From Streptomyces thermolilacinus SPC6 (GTDB lineage Bacteria; Actinomycetota; Actinomycetes; Streptomycetales; Streptomycetaceae): a stretch of 64,000 nt of DNA. The position numbers and the translations under genes are program-made. The notes below the pieces were generated by a model. It saw nothing but the letters and a program-made list of their open reading frames with translations, had not been told where the DNA came from and searched no databases. Location of the stretch: NCBI RefSeq assembly GCF_000478605.2, contig NZ_ASHX02000001.1, positions 4,107,001 through 4,171,000 of the forward strand, read 5' to 3'. This document shows positions 7,145-16,652 of the stretch, piece after piece (the stretch's first letter is position 1; every line of letters begins with the position of its first letter).

Positions 7145-9430
7145 GTGGCCGCGCAGGAAGCCGATCGTGTGGTCGACACGATCCGGGACCGTGAGGTCGC
7201 GGTGGAGCAGGACCACCTGGACCAGGTGTACCGCCGTCTCGAGGAGAAGATCCACGAGGCGGAGTTCCTCATGCGGGACGCCGCCCGGCGCGGCCAGGTC
7301 GGCACGCCCGGCGCGCTCGCCGAGCGGGACGCCCAGGTGTTCCGCGCCGGAGTGCACCTGAACCGGCTGAACAGCGAGTTCGAGGACTTCCTTTTCGGCC
7401 GCATCGACCTGCTGTACGGCAAGGACGGCAAGAAGGGCCCCGACGGCGCGTACACCTCCGTCGAGCCCGCCGACGACGCCGTACGGCCCGACAACACCGC
7501 CGAGATCGGCGAGACCCTCCACATCGGCCGCATCGGCGTGCTCGACGCCGACTACAGCCCCCTCGTCATCGACTGGCGCGCCCCCGCCGCCGCCCCGTTC
7601 TACCGGGCCACGCCCGTCGATCCCGGCCGGGTCGTACGGCGCCGCGTCATCCGCTCCAAGGGCCGCCGCGTCCTCGGCGTCGAGGACGACCTGATGCGCC
7701 CCGAGCTGACCGCCACCCTCGACGGCGCCGAGCTGCCCGTCATCGGCGACGGCGCCCTCATGGCCGCGCTCGGCCGGGCCCGCGGCCACACGATGCGCGA
7801 CATCGTGTCGTCCATCCAGGCCGAGCAGGACCTCGTCATCCGCGCGCCCGCCGCGTCCGTCACGTACGTCGAGGGCGGCCCCGGCACCGGCAAGACCGCC
7901 GTCGCCCTGCACCGCGCCGCGTACCTGCTGTACCAGGACCGCCGCCGGTACGCCGGGGGCATCCTCATCGTCTCGCCGACCCCGCTGCTCGTCGCCTACA
8001 CCGAGGGCGTCCTGCCGTCGCTGGGCGAGGAGGGGCAGGTCGCCATCCGCGCCGTCGGCAGCCTCGTCGACGGCGTGGAGGCCACCGCGTACGACGACCC
8101 CGCCGTCGCCCGCGTCAAGGGTTCCTCCCGGATGCTGAAGGTCCTGCGCAAGGCCGCCCGCGGCGCCCTGGAGCGGGGCGACGCCCCCGACCGGCTGCGG
8201 GTCGTCGCCTTCGGCCGCCGTGTCGAGCTGGAGGCCGAGGAGCTGCGGAGCATCCGCCACGCGGCCCTCGGGGGCACCGCGCCCGTCAACCTGCTCCGCC
8301 CCCGCGCCCGCCGCCTGATCCTCGACGCCCTGTACGCGAAGACGGGCGCCGCCGCCCGCCAGAGCGACCCGGAGCTGGCCGCCGAGCTGCGCTCCTCCTT
8401 CGACGAGGACGTCACGTCCGAGGACTCCTTCACCGAGTTCCTCGACGCCTGGTGGCCCGAGCTGACCCCGCGCGGCGTACTGGCCGCCATGGCCGACGAG
8501 CGGCGCCTCGGCCGCTGGGCCCGCCGCGTCCTCAACCAGGGCGAGGTCCGCCGCCTGGCCCGCTCGCTGCGCCGCGACGCGTACTCCGTGCACGACGTGG
8601 CCCTCCTGGACGAGCTCCAGACGCTCCTGGGCGCGCCCGCCCGGCCGCGCCGCAAGCGGGAGCTGGACCCGCTGGACCAGCTCACCGGCCTGGAGGAGCT
8701 GATGCCCGTACGCGAGGAGTCGCAGCGCGAGCGGGCCGAGCGCCTGGAGCGGGAGCGCGTCGAGTACGCGCACGTCATCGTGGACGAGGCGCAGGACCTC
8801 ACGCCCATGCAGTGGCGGATGGTCGGCCGCCGGGGCAGGCACGCCACCTGGACGGTCGTCGGGGACCCGGCGCAGTCGTCCTGGTCGGTGCCGGACGAGG
8901 CCGCCGAGGCCCGTGACGAGGCCCTCGGCACCCGGCCGCGCCGCCGCTTCACCCTGACCGTGAACTACCGCAACCCCGCCGAGATCGCCGAACTTGCCGC
9001 GAAGGTCCTCGCCCTGGCCATGCCGGGCGCCGAGTCGCCGCGCGCGGTGCGGTCCACGGGCGTCGAGCCCCGGTTCACCGCCGTCGGCGACGGGGACCTG
9101 GCGGAGGTCGTACGGGACGAGGCGCGCCGCCTCCTGGACCGCGTGGACGGCACCGTGGGCGTCGTCGTGGCCATGAACCGCCGCGAGCAGGCGGCCCGCT
9201 GGCTCGCGGACCTGGGCGACCGCGTGGTGGCGCTGGGCAGCCTGGAGGCGAAGGGCCTGGAGTACGACGCGACCGTGGTCGTCTCGCCCGCCGAGATCGC
9301 CGACGAGTCGCCGGCGGGCCTGCGGGTGCTGTACGTGGCGCTGACCCGCGCCACGCAGCAGCTCACGGTCATCGCGGGGCGGCGCGACGAACCGGACGAG
9401 GCGGGGGTCCCCGATCTGCTGCGCGACTGA
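7145..9430 (+). CDS. helD: HelD-type superfamily 1 ATPase (RNA polymerase recycling factor)
   Basis: A 761-residue protein. The N-terminal coiled coil (residues about 5-75, with EEKIHEAEFLMRDAARRG) is what HelD inserts into RNA polymerase. The ATPase has Walker A GGPGTGKTAVALHR (about 244), Walker B IVDEAQDL (about 545), and motifs FTLTVNYRNP and LYVALTRATQQL near the C-terminus. The GTG at 7145 follows AGAAGGGGG. Family members remove RNA polymerase from stalled or rifamycin-bound complexes. A rifamycin-associated element was looked for upstream and not seen. It could be named a UvrD-like helicase, but the architecture is HelD. Confidence 0.88.
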   Translation: MAAQEADRVVDTIRDREVAVEQDHLDQVYRRLEEKIHEAEFLMRDAARRGQVGTPGALAERDAQVFRAGVHLNRLNSEFEDFLFGRIDLLYGKDGKKGPDGAYTSVEPADDAVRPDNTAEIGETLHIGRIGVLDADYSPLVIDWRAPAAAPFYRATPVDPGRVVRRRVIRSKGRRVLGVEDDLMRPELTATLDGAELPVIGDGALMAALGRARGHTMRDIVSSIQAEQDLVIRAPAASVTYVEGGPGTGKTAVALHRAAYLLYQDRRRYAGGILIVSPTPLLVAYTEGVLPSLGEEGQVAIRAVGSLVDGVEATAYDDPAVARVKGSSRMLKVLRKAARGALERGDAPDRLRVVAFGRRVELEAEELRSIRHAALGGTAPVNLLRPRARRLILDALYAKTGAAARQSDPELAAELRSSFDEDVTSEDSFTEFLDAWWPELTPRGVLAAMADERRLGRWARRVLNQGEVRRLARSLRRDAYSVHDVALLDELQTLLGAPARPRRKRELDPLDQLTGLEELMPVREESQRERAERLERERVEYAHVIVDEAQDLTPMQWRMVGRRGRHATWTVVGDPAQSSWSVPDEAAEARDEALGTRPRRRFTLTVNYRNPAEIAELAAKVLALAMPGAESPRAVRSTGVEPRFTAVGDGDLAEVVRDEARRLLDRVDGTVGVVVAMNRREQAARWLADLGDRVVALGSLEAKGLEYDATVVVSPAEIADESPAGLRVLYVALTRATQQLTVIAGRRDEPDEAGVPDLLRD

Positions 9431-9589
9431 ACCGCGCCGGGTTTGTTAGCCTGGTGGGGACACCGGCTCGATCCAAGCCCCCGGGCCCAACCTTCGTCGC
9501 CACGAGCGACCACTTGCCGCGAGGCGAGCATGGCGGGTCGGTGTCACTGACCGCGGCGGGGGCGCGGCTCGTATGGTGGAAAACACTTT

Positions 9590-9640
9590 CCGAATAGAGC
9601 GAAAACAAAACGACCGTATTACCCCCTACCGGCTGGTAGG
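9590..9640 (+). promoter_or_regulatory. AT-rich promoter region with CCTACC/GGTAGG dyad before malic enzyme
   Basis: The otherwise GC-rich gap between helD and the malic enzyme contains an AT-rich run (9590-9624) and then a perfect dyad, CCTACC-GGCT-GGTAGG, at 9625-9640. The size and centre match operators of TetR-family repressors, but no such regulator is adjacent. The dyad lies 81 bases before the ATG, so it could overlap the promoter or sit in the leader. Confidence 0.5.
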
Positions 9641-9720
9641 TGCGACCATCGGAAGGCCCCGCTCGGCCACCCGCCGTGCCGGGGCGGCAGCGAAACCAGG
9701 GAAAGCAGAGGAAGTCGGCC

Positions 9721-11145
9721 ATGGCAACGGCGCCCAGCGTCTCGTACTCGATGACGGTCCGGCTGGAGGTGCCCGCGAGCGGAACCGCGGTCTCCCAGCT
9801 CACCACGGCCGTGGAGTCCTCCGGGGGCTCCGTCACCGGCCTCGACGTGACCGCGTCCGGCCACGAGAAGCTGCGGATCGACGTGACCATCGCGGCCACC
9901 TCGACCGCGCACGCGGACGAGATCGTCGGCAAGCTCCGCGGCATCGAGGGCGTCGTCCTCGGCAAGGTCTCCGACCGTACGTTCCTGATGCACCTCGGCG
10001 GCAAGATCGAGATGGCGTCGAAGCACCCCATCCGCAACCGCGACGACCTGTCCATGATCTACACGCCGGGTGTCGCCCGCGTGTGCATGGCCATCGCCGA
10101 GAACCCCGAGGACGCCCGCCGCCTCACCATCAAGCGCAACTCCGTCGCCGTCGTCACGGACGGCTCCGCCGTGCTCGGCCTCGGCAACATCGGCCCCAAG
10201 GCGGCCCTGCCGGTCATGGAGGGCAAGGCGGCCCTCTTCAAGCGGTTCGCGGGCATCGACGCCTGGCCGATCTGCCTGGACACCCAGGACACCGACGCCA
10301 TCGTGGAGATCGTCAAGGCCATCGCGCCCGGCTTCGCGGGCATCAACCTGGAGGACATCTCCGCCCCCCGCTGCTTCGAGATCGAGGCGCGCCTGCGCGA
10401 GGCCCTGGACATCCCCGTCTTCCACGACGACCAGCACGGCACCGCCATCGTCGTCCTCGCCGCCCTCACCAACGCGCTGCGCGTCGTCGGCAAGTCCATC
10501 GGCGACGTCCGCGTCGTCATGTCGGGCGCCGGCGCGGCCGGTACGGCCATCCTGAAGCTGCTCATCGCGGCGGGTGTCAAGCACGCCGTCGTCGCCGACA
10601 TCCACGGCGTCGTCCACGCGGGCCGCGAGGACCTGGTGGGCGCCGCGCCGGAGTCCCCGCTGCGCTGGATCGCCGACAACACCAACCCCGAGGGCGTCAC
10701 CGGCACGCTCAAGGAGGCCGTCGCGGGAGCGGACGTCTTCATCGGCGTCTCCGCCCCGAACCTCCTGGACGGCGACGACGTGGCCGCCATGGCCGACGAC
10801 GCCATCGTGTTCGCGCTCGCAAACCCGGACCCCGAGGTGGACCCGGCCGTCGCCCGCCAGACCGCCGCCGTCGTCGCCACGGGACGGTCCGACTTCCCCA
10901 ACCAGATCAACAACGTGCTGGTGTTCCCCGGTGTGTTCCGCGGCCTGCTGGACGCCCAGTCGCGTACGGTCAACACGGACATGATGCTCGCGGCGGCGGC
11001 CGCCCTGGCGGATGTCGTCACCGAAGAGGAACTGAACGCGAACTACATCATCCCGTCGGTCTTCAACGACAAGGTCGCGGGTGCCGTGGCCGGTGCCGTA
11101 CGCAACGCCGCGAAGGCCGTGGCGGCGGACGCGAAGCCGCTCTGA
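9721..11145 (+). CDS. NAD-dependent malic enzyme with N-terminal ACT domain
   Basis: A 474-residue enzyme that oxidatively decarboxylates malate to pyruvate. Residues 1-80 form an ACT-like regulatory domain (SYSMTVRLEVPASGTAVSQL). The malic domain has the catalytic Tyr in MIYTPGVARVC, the catalytic Lys in NIGPKAALPVMEGKAALF, and metal ligands in FHDDQHGTAIVVLA. The dinucleotide-binding loop is GAGAAGTA. The start is fixed by AGAGGAAG eleven bases upstream. By recalled synteny it matches the NAD-linked enzyme of S. coelicolor (SCO2951). It supplies pyruvate in gluconeogenic growth; an ACT domain suggests control by an amino acid or similar small ligand. Confidence 0.93.
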   Translation: MATAPSVSYSMTVRLEVPASGTAVSQLTTAVESSGGSVTGLDVTASGHEKLRIDVTIAATSTAHADEIVGKLRGIEGVVLGKVSDRTFLMHLGGKIEMASKHPIRNRDDLSMIYTPGVARVCMAIAENPEDARRLTIKRNSVAVVTDGSAVLGLGNIGPKAALPVMEGKAALFKRFAGIDAWPICLDTQDTDAIVEIVKAIAPGFAGINLEDISAPRCFEIEARLREALDIPVFHDDQHGTAIVVLAALTNALRVVGKSIGDVRVVMSGAGAAGTAILKLLIAAGVKHAVVADIHGVVHAGREDLVGAAPESPLRWIADNTNPEGVTGTLKEAVAGADVFIGVSAPNLLDGDDVAAMADDAIVFALANPDPEVDPAVARQTAAVVATGRSDFPNQINNVLVFPGVFRGLLDAQSRTVNTDMMLAAAAALADVVTEEELNANYIIPSVFNDKVAGAVAGAVRNAAKAVAADAKPL

Positions 11146-11146
11146 C

Positions 11147-11484
11147 GCCCCTCACGGGGTGTGACGGTACGCACGGTCAGGCGGCGCCCGGCGCGTCGCG
11201 GACCGTGCGCTTCCGCGTCCGCCCGTAGGGTTGCGGTCCGACTCGGGGACGTCTTGGCGCGGCCGGTGCGCAGTCGGACCGGAGTTCACCAGGACGGGGC
11301 TGTGGCGCTTTTCGTGTGACTCCGGAGGGTGCCGGATTGGCTTTCCCGCCGCTGGTGGGGGCAGGATGCGTATTCGGGCGCGAGGGTCTGACGGCAGACC
11401 CGGGTCCGAGCACTGTCCTAGGGCCCTGGCAGCATCGGCTTCGATCTCACGCCTCACAGGCAAGAAGAACACGGGAGTAACAAC
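11147..11484 (+). other. Intergenic region before hupA, no gene seen
   Basis: A 338-base gap. The first 80 bases are GC-rich without a strong terminator (only a short CCCCTCACGGGG hairpin after the malic enzyme gene). No convincing ORF with streptomycete codon bias is present. It should contain the hupA promoter, but no -35/-10 pair could be picked with confidence. Confidence 0.5.
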
Positions 11485-11766
11485 ATGAACCGCAGTGAGC
11501 TGGTGGCCGCCCTGGCCGACCGCGCCGAGGTGACCCGCAAGGACGCCGACGCCGTGCTGGCCGCGCTCGCCGAGACCATCGGTGAGGTCGTCGCCAAGGG
11601 CGACGAGAAGGTCACCATCCCCGGCTTCCTGACCTTCGAGCGCACCCACCGTGCCGCTCGCACCGCTCGTAACCCGCAGACCGGCGAGCCGATCAACATC
11701 CCGGCCGGTTACAGCGTGAAGGTCTCCGCGGGCTCGAAGCTCAAGGAAGCCGCCAAGGGCAAGTAA
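11485..11766 (+). CDS. hupA: HU-family nucleoid protein HupA
   Basis: A 93-residue HU protein of the short type, without the Lys/Ala/Pro-rich tail found in the sporulation paralogue HupS. It has the HU core MNRSELVAALADRAEV and TIPGFLTFERTHRAARTARN, with the beta-arm residues around NPQTGEPINIPAGY that intercalate into DNA. GGGAG lies nine bases before the ATG. It compacts and bends DNA throughout vegetative growth. It is monocistronic with its own terminator. Confidence 0.95.
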   Translation: MNRSELVAALADRAEVTRKDADAVLAALAETIGEVVAKGDEKVTIPGFLTFERTHRAARTARNPQTGEPINIPAGYSVKVSAGSKLKEAAKGK

Positions 11767-11784
11767 GCCCCCACAGGCGCCGTG

Positions 11785-11823
11785 AAGAGGGCGGTCACCC
11801 CCAAGCGGGTGGCCGCCCTTCTT
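11785..11823 (+). terminator. Terminator of hupA
   Basis: A long imperfect hairpin, AAGAGGGCGGTCACCC pairing with GGGTGGCCGCCCTTCTT, begins about 20 bases after the hupA stop and ends in CTTC. Confidence 0.85.
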
Positions 11824-12062
11824 CCGGCCCGCGTACGGCCCTCTCCAGGGCCTCGCACGGCACACGTACGACGGCGGGCCCCCGCGCCGAGCGGGGGGCT
11901 GCCGTCGTTACGAACGCAAGGTGACACTCCGTCAGAAGCCGGTCACCGTCCGGGGAGTGGCCGCCAGGACACCCCCCGGCGGGTGGCGCCAGGTCCCGGA
12001 CCCCCGGCAGGGGGCGCCGGGGGCGTGGCCGTCGGGCAACCGCACGCCTGGAGGCGTGGCCG

Positions 12063-13403
12063 TCAGACGGCCTTGGCGCCCGGGAGTTCGACCTTGGCAC
12101 CCAACTCCATCAGCTTCTGCATGAAGTTCTCGTAGCCGCGGTTGATCAGGTCTATGCCGTGGACGCGGGACGTGCCCTGCGCCGCCAGGGCCGCGATCAG
12201 GTACGAGAAGCCGCCGCGCAGGTCCGGGATGACCAGGTCGGCGCCCTGGAGCTTCGTCGGGCCCGACACGACCGCGGAGTGCAGGAAGTTCCGCTGGCCG
12301 AAGCGGCAGTCGGAGCCGCCCAGGCACTCGCGGTACAGCTGGATGTGCGCGCCCATCTGGTTCAGCGCGGACGTGAAGCCGAGCCGCGACTCGTACACCG
12401 TCTCGTGGACGATCGACAGGCCCGCGGCCTGCGTCAGGGCGACCACCAGGGGCTGCTGCCAGTCGGTCTGGAAGCCGGGGTGCACGTCCGTCTCCAGGGC
12501 TATGGCGTTCAGCGCGCCGCCCGGGTGCCAGAAGCGGATGCCCTCGTCGTCGATCTCGAAGGCGCCGCCCACCTTCCGGTACGTGTTGAGGAACGTCATC
12601 ATCGAGCGCTGCTGCGCGCCGCGCACATAGATGTTGCCCTCGGTCGCCAGCGCCGCAGACGCCCACGACGCCGCCTCCAGGCGGTCCGGGAGCGCGCGGT
12701 GGGCGTAGCCGCCGAGCTTGTCGACACCGGTGATCCGGATGGTCCGGTCGGTGTCCATCGCGATGATCGCGCCCATCTTCTGCAGGACGCAGATGAGGTC
12801 CTCGATCTCGGGCTCGACCGCAGCGTTGGAGAGTTCCGTCACACCCTCCGCCAGCACGGCCGTCAACAGCACCTGCTCGGTCGCGCCGACCGACGGGTAC
12901 GGCAGGCGGATCTTCGTGCCGCGCAGCCGTCGCGGGGCCTCCAGGTACTGGCCGTCGGCGCGCTTCTCGATCTTCGCGCCGAACTGCCGCAGCACCTCGA
13001 AGTGAAAGTCGATCGGGCGTCCGCCGATGTCGCAGCCGCCCAGGCCGGGGATGAACGCGTGCCCGAGCCGGTGCAGCAGGGGGCCGCAGAAGAGGATCGG
13101 GATGCGCGACGAACCCGCGTGGGCGTCGATGTCGGCGACGTTCGCGGACTCGACGTGCGTCGGGTCCATGACCAGCTCGCCCGGCTCGTCGCCGGGGCGG
13201 ACGGTCACGCCGTGGAGCTGGAGCAGCCCGCGCACCACGCGCACGTCGCGGATGTCCGGCACGTTGCGCAGCCGGCTGGGCTCACTGCCGAGCAGTGCGG
13301 CGACCATCGCCTTGGGCACGAGGTTCTTCGCGCCGCGGACGCGGATCTCGCCCTCCAGCGGGGTGCCACCGTGGACAAGCAGTACATCGTCTGTGCCGGT
13401 CAT
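12063..13403 (-). CDS. murA: UDP-N-acetylglucosamine 1-carboxyvinyltransferase MurA
   Basis: A 446-residue enzyme that transfers enolpyruvate from PEP to UDP-GlcNAc, the first committed step of peptidoglycan synthesis. The inverted alpha/beta EPSP-synthase fold is evident from its two halves. The PEP-reactive Cys is retained in the loop GLGGCDIGGRPIDFH, so the enzyme should be fosfomycin-sensitive. The early RGAKNLVPKAMVAALL segment is the substrate-binding KN motif. The ATG at 13403 begins MTGTDDVLLVHGG; an upstream in-frame extension lacks conserved character. Confidence 0.93.
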   Translation of the reverse strand: MTGTDDVLLVHGGTPLEGEIRVRGAKNLVPKAMVAALLGSEPSRLRNVPDIRDVRVVRGLLQLHGVTVRPGDEPGELVMDPTHVESANVADIDAHAGSSRIPILFCGPLLHRLGHAFIPGLGGCDIGGRPIDFHFEVLRQFGAKIEKRADGQYLEAPRRLRGTKIRLPYPSVGATEQVLLTAVLAEGVTELSNAAVEPEIEDLICVLQKMGAIIAMDTDRTIRITGVDKLGGYAHRALPDRLEAASWASAALATEGNIYVRGAQQRSMMTFLNTYRKVGGAFEIDDEGIRFWHPGGALNAIALETDVHPGFQTDWQQPLVVALTQAAGLSIVHETVYESRLGFTSALNQMGAHIQLYRECLGGSDCRFGQRNFLHSAVVSGPTKLQGADLVIPDLRGGFSYLIAALAAQGTSRVHGIDLINRGYENFMQKLMELGAKVELPGAKAV

Positions 13404-13677
13404 GTATCTCGCGTTCCGGATGGAGTCGGGCAGGGGCCAGGGAAAAGCGTAAGGGGCATCCACCCATGCCCCGTAAGGCGGCGGAGTGGTGGAACATGTA
13501 AGGAATTCGGCACAACACCCTCCGTTCCCGCCGCCTCGCGGACCGTCACCGTCCGTCTCCGTGAGCGGGCGCGTACGGGGTGTGCGCGGCGCGCAGGGAA
13601 CCGGCCACGCCCCGGGGGGTTCGGCCGACCGCCGCGCACGGGGCCCGTACCGGCCGAAGATGCGGGATCATGTGTCC

Positions 13678-14238
13678 ATGACGGAGGTGTCCTCGCTCGC
13701 GGGCCGGCTGCTCGTCGCCACCCCCTCGCTGGCCGACCCGAACTTCGACCGTGCGGTGGTGCTGCTGCTCGACCACGACGACGAGGGCTCCCTCGGCGTG
13801 GTCCTCAACCGGCCGACCCCGGTCGGCGTGGGTGACGTCCTGGAGCCCTGGGCGCCGCTCGCCGGTGAGCCCGGAGTGGTCTTCCAGGGCGGCCCCGTGT
13901 CGCTCGACGCGGCGCTCGGGCTGGCCGTGATCCCCGGCGACGAGGGACCGCTCGGCTGGCGCCGGGTGCACGGCGCGATCGGCCTGGTCGACCTGGAGAC
14001 CCCGCCCGAGCTGCTCGGCCCGGCCCTCGGCAGCCTGCGGATCTTCGCCGGGTACGCGGGCTGGGGCCCCGGCCAGCTGGAGGAGGAGCTCGGCGACGGC
14101 GCCTGGTTCGTGGTCGAGTCGGAGCCCGGCGACGTGTCGTCCCCGCACCCCGAGAACCTGTGGCGGGCCGTCCTGCGGCGGCAGCGCAGCGAACTGGCCA
14201 TGATCGCGACGTACCCGGACGACCCGAGCCTGAACTGA
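13678..14238 (+). CDS. YqgE/AlgH family protein (DUF179)
   Basis: A 186-residue protein with the AlgH signature: LLVATPSLADPNFDRAVVLL near the start, GVVLNRPT and VFQGGPVS in the middle, and FAGYAGWGPGQLEEEL later. The family is cytoplasmic with no agreed activity; AlgH of Pseudomonas affects alginate regulation. The start was chosen at the ATG that opens the conserved MTEVSSLAGRLLVATP. The next gene follows 31 bases after the stop and may be cotranscribed. Confidence 0.9.
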   Translation: MTEVSSLAGRLLVATPSLADPNFDRAVVLLLDHDDEGSLGVVLNRPTPVGVGDVLEPWAPLAGEPGVVFQGGPVSLDAALGLAVIPGDEGPLGWRRVHGAIGLVDLETPPELLGPALGSLRIFAGYAGWGPGQLEEELGDGAWFVVESEPGDVSSPHPENLWRAVLRRQRSELAMIATYPDDPSLN

Positions 14239-14269
14239 AGCCGCGCGGGGGTGAGTACCCTTGGCTGTT

Positions 14270-14557
14270 ATGAGCACTCTCGAGCCCGAGCGCGGGGCAG
14301 GTACGGGGACCCTCGTAGAGCCGACGCCGCAGGTGTCGCACGGCGACGGCGACCACGAGCGCTACGCCCACTACGTCCAGAAGGACAAGATCATGGCGAG
14401 CGCCCTCGACGGCACTCCCGTGGTCGCCCTGTGCGGCAAGGTGTGGGTCCCCGGCCGCGACCCCAAGAAGTACCCGGTCTGCCCCATGTGCAAGGAGATC
14501 TACGAGTCCATGGGCGCGGGCGGCGACAAGGACAAGGGCGGCAAGGACAAGAAGTAG
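14270..14557 (+). CDS. DUF3039 zinc-ribbon-like small protein
   Basis: A 95-residue protein characteristic of actinobacteria. The core has HYVQKDKIMASALDGTPVVALCG and two CxxC-like pairs (VALCGKVWVPGRD, then YPVCPMCKEIY) that could bind a metal. The C-terminus is a Lys/Gly/Asp tail (GGDKDKGGKDKK). Function unknown. It lies just after the AlgH-family gene, an arrangement I recall from other Streptomyces. Confidence 0.85.
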   Translation: MSTLEPERGAGTGTLVEPTPQVSHGDGDHERYAHYVQKDKIMASALDGTPVVALCGKVWVPGRDPKKYPVCPMCKEIYESMGAGGDKDKGGKDKK

Positions 14558-14975
14558 GGCCGTACGGTCCTTGGTCCTTCCGCGGGAGAGGCCCCCGGGG
14601 CGGCTGCGAGCGCGCCGCGTGTCCGCCGTGCCGAGTGCGCGGCGGCACGCGGGACGCGCCCGCCGCACCGGGGGCTTCGCTGTACCGGGCCCGCTCCAGG
14701 GGCTCCGCCGAGTCCGCAGCAGGGGCTCCGCCGCACCCGGGCCCGCCGCCGGGTGGCCCGTACCGTGGGTGGGGATGATCCGTACGGCGAGCCAGGGGTG
14801 ACCCGTAACCACGGCTCGGGCTGCCCCGCACCATGAGTGGGGGTGATCCGTACCGCGATTCCCGGTGGCCGGTACCCGACCCTTGCCCGGCTGCGGGGCG
14901 GCCCTTACGCTCCCTGGCGGTTGCGGCGTGCGGAACGCCCGTTGCGCCATGTGCAACGCCCCGGAGGTTGGTGAC
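14558..14975 (+). other. Intergenic GC-rich stretch with imperfect direct repeat
   Basis: A 418-base gap. No ORF fits. From about 14760 to 14870 two related blocks of some 50 bases follow each other, each containing GTGGGGATGATCCGTAC or its variant GTGGGGGTGATCCGTAC and a downstream GACCCGTA/GCCGGTAC element. It looks like an extragenic duplication rather than an operator. The promoter of the hexosaminidase gene is presumably at its end. Confidence 0.45.
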
Positions 14976-16652
14976 GTGATGGACCTCATTCCGGAGCCCG
15001 CCTCCCACACCGGGGACCCGGGCAGGACCGGCGCGGTCCTCGACGCCCGTACCGTCCTGTCCGCCGCACCCGGCACGGAGTCCACCGAACGCTGGCTGCG
15101 GACGACCCTGGGCGCCGCCTTCGCCCTGCCCCTGCACCCGGCCCCGCACACCGGCGCGCCCGGCGCCCGCCCGGCCCCGCACACCGGCGCCCCCGCGCCC
15201 GCCGCGATCCGCCTGGGCCTCGACCCGGCGCTCGGCCCGGAGGCGTACCGGCTCACCGTCGGCGACGGGGCCGTGGACCTCACGGGCGGTGACGCCGCCG
15301 GGGTCTTCTGGGCCGCGCAGACCCTCCGCCAGCTCCTCGGCCCCGACGCGTACCGCCGCGCCCCCGTCCGCCCCGGCGCCCCCCTCGTGCTCGCCGCGCT
15401 GCGGATCGAGGACCGGCCCCGCTTCGGGTGGCGCGGGATGCTCCTGGACGTGGCCCGGCACTTCCTGCCCAAGGACGACGTGCTGCGCCAGCTCGACCTG
15501 ATCGCCGCGCACAAGCTGAACGTCCTCCACCTGCACCTCACCGACGACCAGGGCTGGCGCCTGGAGATCCGCCGCCACCCGCGCCTCACCGAGGTCGGCT
15601 CGTGGCGCCCCCGCACCAAGCGCGGCCACCGCGCCTCGCCGCTCTGGGACGACACCCCGCACGGCGGCCACTACACCCACGACGACATCCGCGAGATCGT
15701 CGCGTACGCCGCCGAGCGGCACATCCGGATCGTCCCCGAGATCGACATCCCCGGGCACTCCCAGGCCGCCATCGCCGCCTACCCCCACCTCGGCAACACC
15801 GACGCCGTGGACACCTCCGCGCTGGGCGTCTGGGACACCTGGGGCGTCAGCCCCAACGTCCTCGCCCCCACCGATGAGGTCCTCCGCTTCTACGAGGGCG
15901 TGTTCGAGGAGGTCCTCGACCTGTTCCCGGCGGCCGTCTCGCCGTACGTCCACATCGGCGGCGACGAGTGCCCCAAGGACCAGTGGCGCGCCTCCGCCAC
16001 CGCCCAGGCCCGCGTCCGCGAGCTGGGCGTCGGTGACGAGGACGGCCTCCAGGCCTGGTTCGTACGGCACTTCGACCGCTGGCTCGCCGAGCGCGGCCGC
16101 CGCCTCATCGGCTGGGACGAGATCCTGGAGGGCGGCCTCGCCCCCGGCGCCGCCGTCTCCTCCTGGCGCGGGTGCGCGGGCGGGATCGCCGCCGCCGAGG
16201 CCGGCCACGACGTCGTCATGTGCCCCCAGCAGCACGTGTACCTGGACCACCGGCAGAGCGACGGGCCCGACGAGCCCGCGCCCATCGGGTACGTCCGCAC
16301 GCTGGAGGACGTGTACCGCTTCGAGCCCGTACCGCCCGGCCTCTCCGCCGAGGCCGCCGCGCACGTCATCGGCGTGCAGGCCAACGTCTGGACCGAGGTC
16401 CTCGACAGCCGCGCCCGCCTCGACTACCAGACCTTCCCGCGCCTCGCCGCCTTCGCCGAGGTCGCCTGGTCCACCACCCTGCCCGCCCCCGGCGCGCGCG
16501 ACCACGACGGCTTCGCCCGCCGCATGGAGGCGCACTACCGACGCCTCGACGCACTGGGGGTGGACTACCGGCCGCCCACGGGCCCCCGCCCCTGGCAGCG
16601 GCGCCCCGGAGTCCTCGGACGCCCGATCGAGGGCAGGCCCCCGAACGTGTGA
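14976..16652 (+). CDS. GH20 beta-N-acetylhexosaminidase
   Basis: About 558 residues. An N-terminal GH20b-like domain is followed by a TIM barrel from about residue 148 (RPRFGWRGMLLDVARHFLP). The catalytic Asp-Glu pair is in the strand HIGGDECPKDQW, as needed for substrate-assisted cleavage of terminal GlcNAc. No signal peptide is evident, so it may act in the cytoplasm on chitobiose-type sugars. GTG 14976 and ATG 14979 are both possible; GGAGG at 14962-14966 serves either. An Ala/Pro/His-rich insert (HTGAPGARPAPHTGAPAPA) loosens the first domain. It fits functionally with the GlcNAc PTS locus at the other end of the window, though they are not linked. Confidence 0.9.
   Translation: MMDLIPEPASHTGDPGRTGAVLDARTVLSAAPGTESTERWLRTTLGAAFALPLHPAPHTGAPGARPAPHTGAPAPAAIRLGLDPALGPEAYRLTVGDGAVDLTGGDAAGVFWAAQTLRQLLGPDAYRRAPVRPGAPLVLAALRIEDRPRFGWRGMLLDVARHFLPKDDVLRQLDLIAAHKLNVLHLHLTDDQGWRLEIRRHPRLTEVGSWRPRTKRGHRASPLWDDTPHGGHYTHDDIREIVAYAAERHIRIVPEIDIPGHSQAAIAAYPHLGNTDAVDTSALGVWDTWGVSPNVLAPTDEVLRFYEGVFEEVLDLFPAAVSPYVHIGGDECPKDQWRASATAQARVRELGVGDEDGLQAWFVRHFDRWLAERGRRLIGWDEILEGGLAPGAAVSSWRGCAGGIAAAEAGHDVVMCPQQHVYLDHRQSDGPDEPAPIGYVRTLEDVYRFEPVPPGLSAEAAAHVIGVQANVWTEVLDSRARLDYQTFPRLAAFAEVAWSTTLPAPGARDHDGFARRMEAHYRRLDALGVDYRPPTGPRPWQRRPGVLGRPIEGRPPNV

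Noticed and set aside
7000..7145. Rifamycin-associated element before the HelD gene
   Set aside because: The expected inverted repeat found before some HelR genes was looked for and not seen.
5678..8842. A 1054-codon open frame on the minus strand
   Set aside because: It runs opposite to the MerR, GNAT and HelD genes, has low-complexity Gly/Val/Ala text and no family motif. Long antisense frames are expected in DNA with this G+C.
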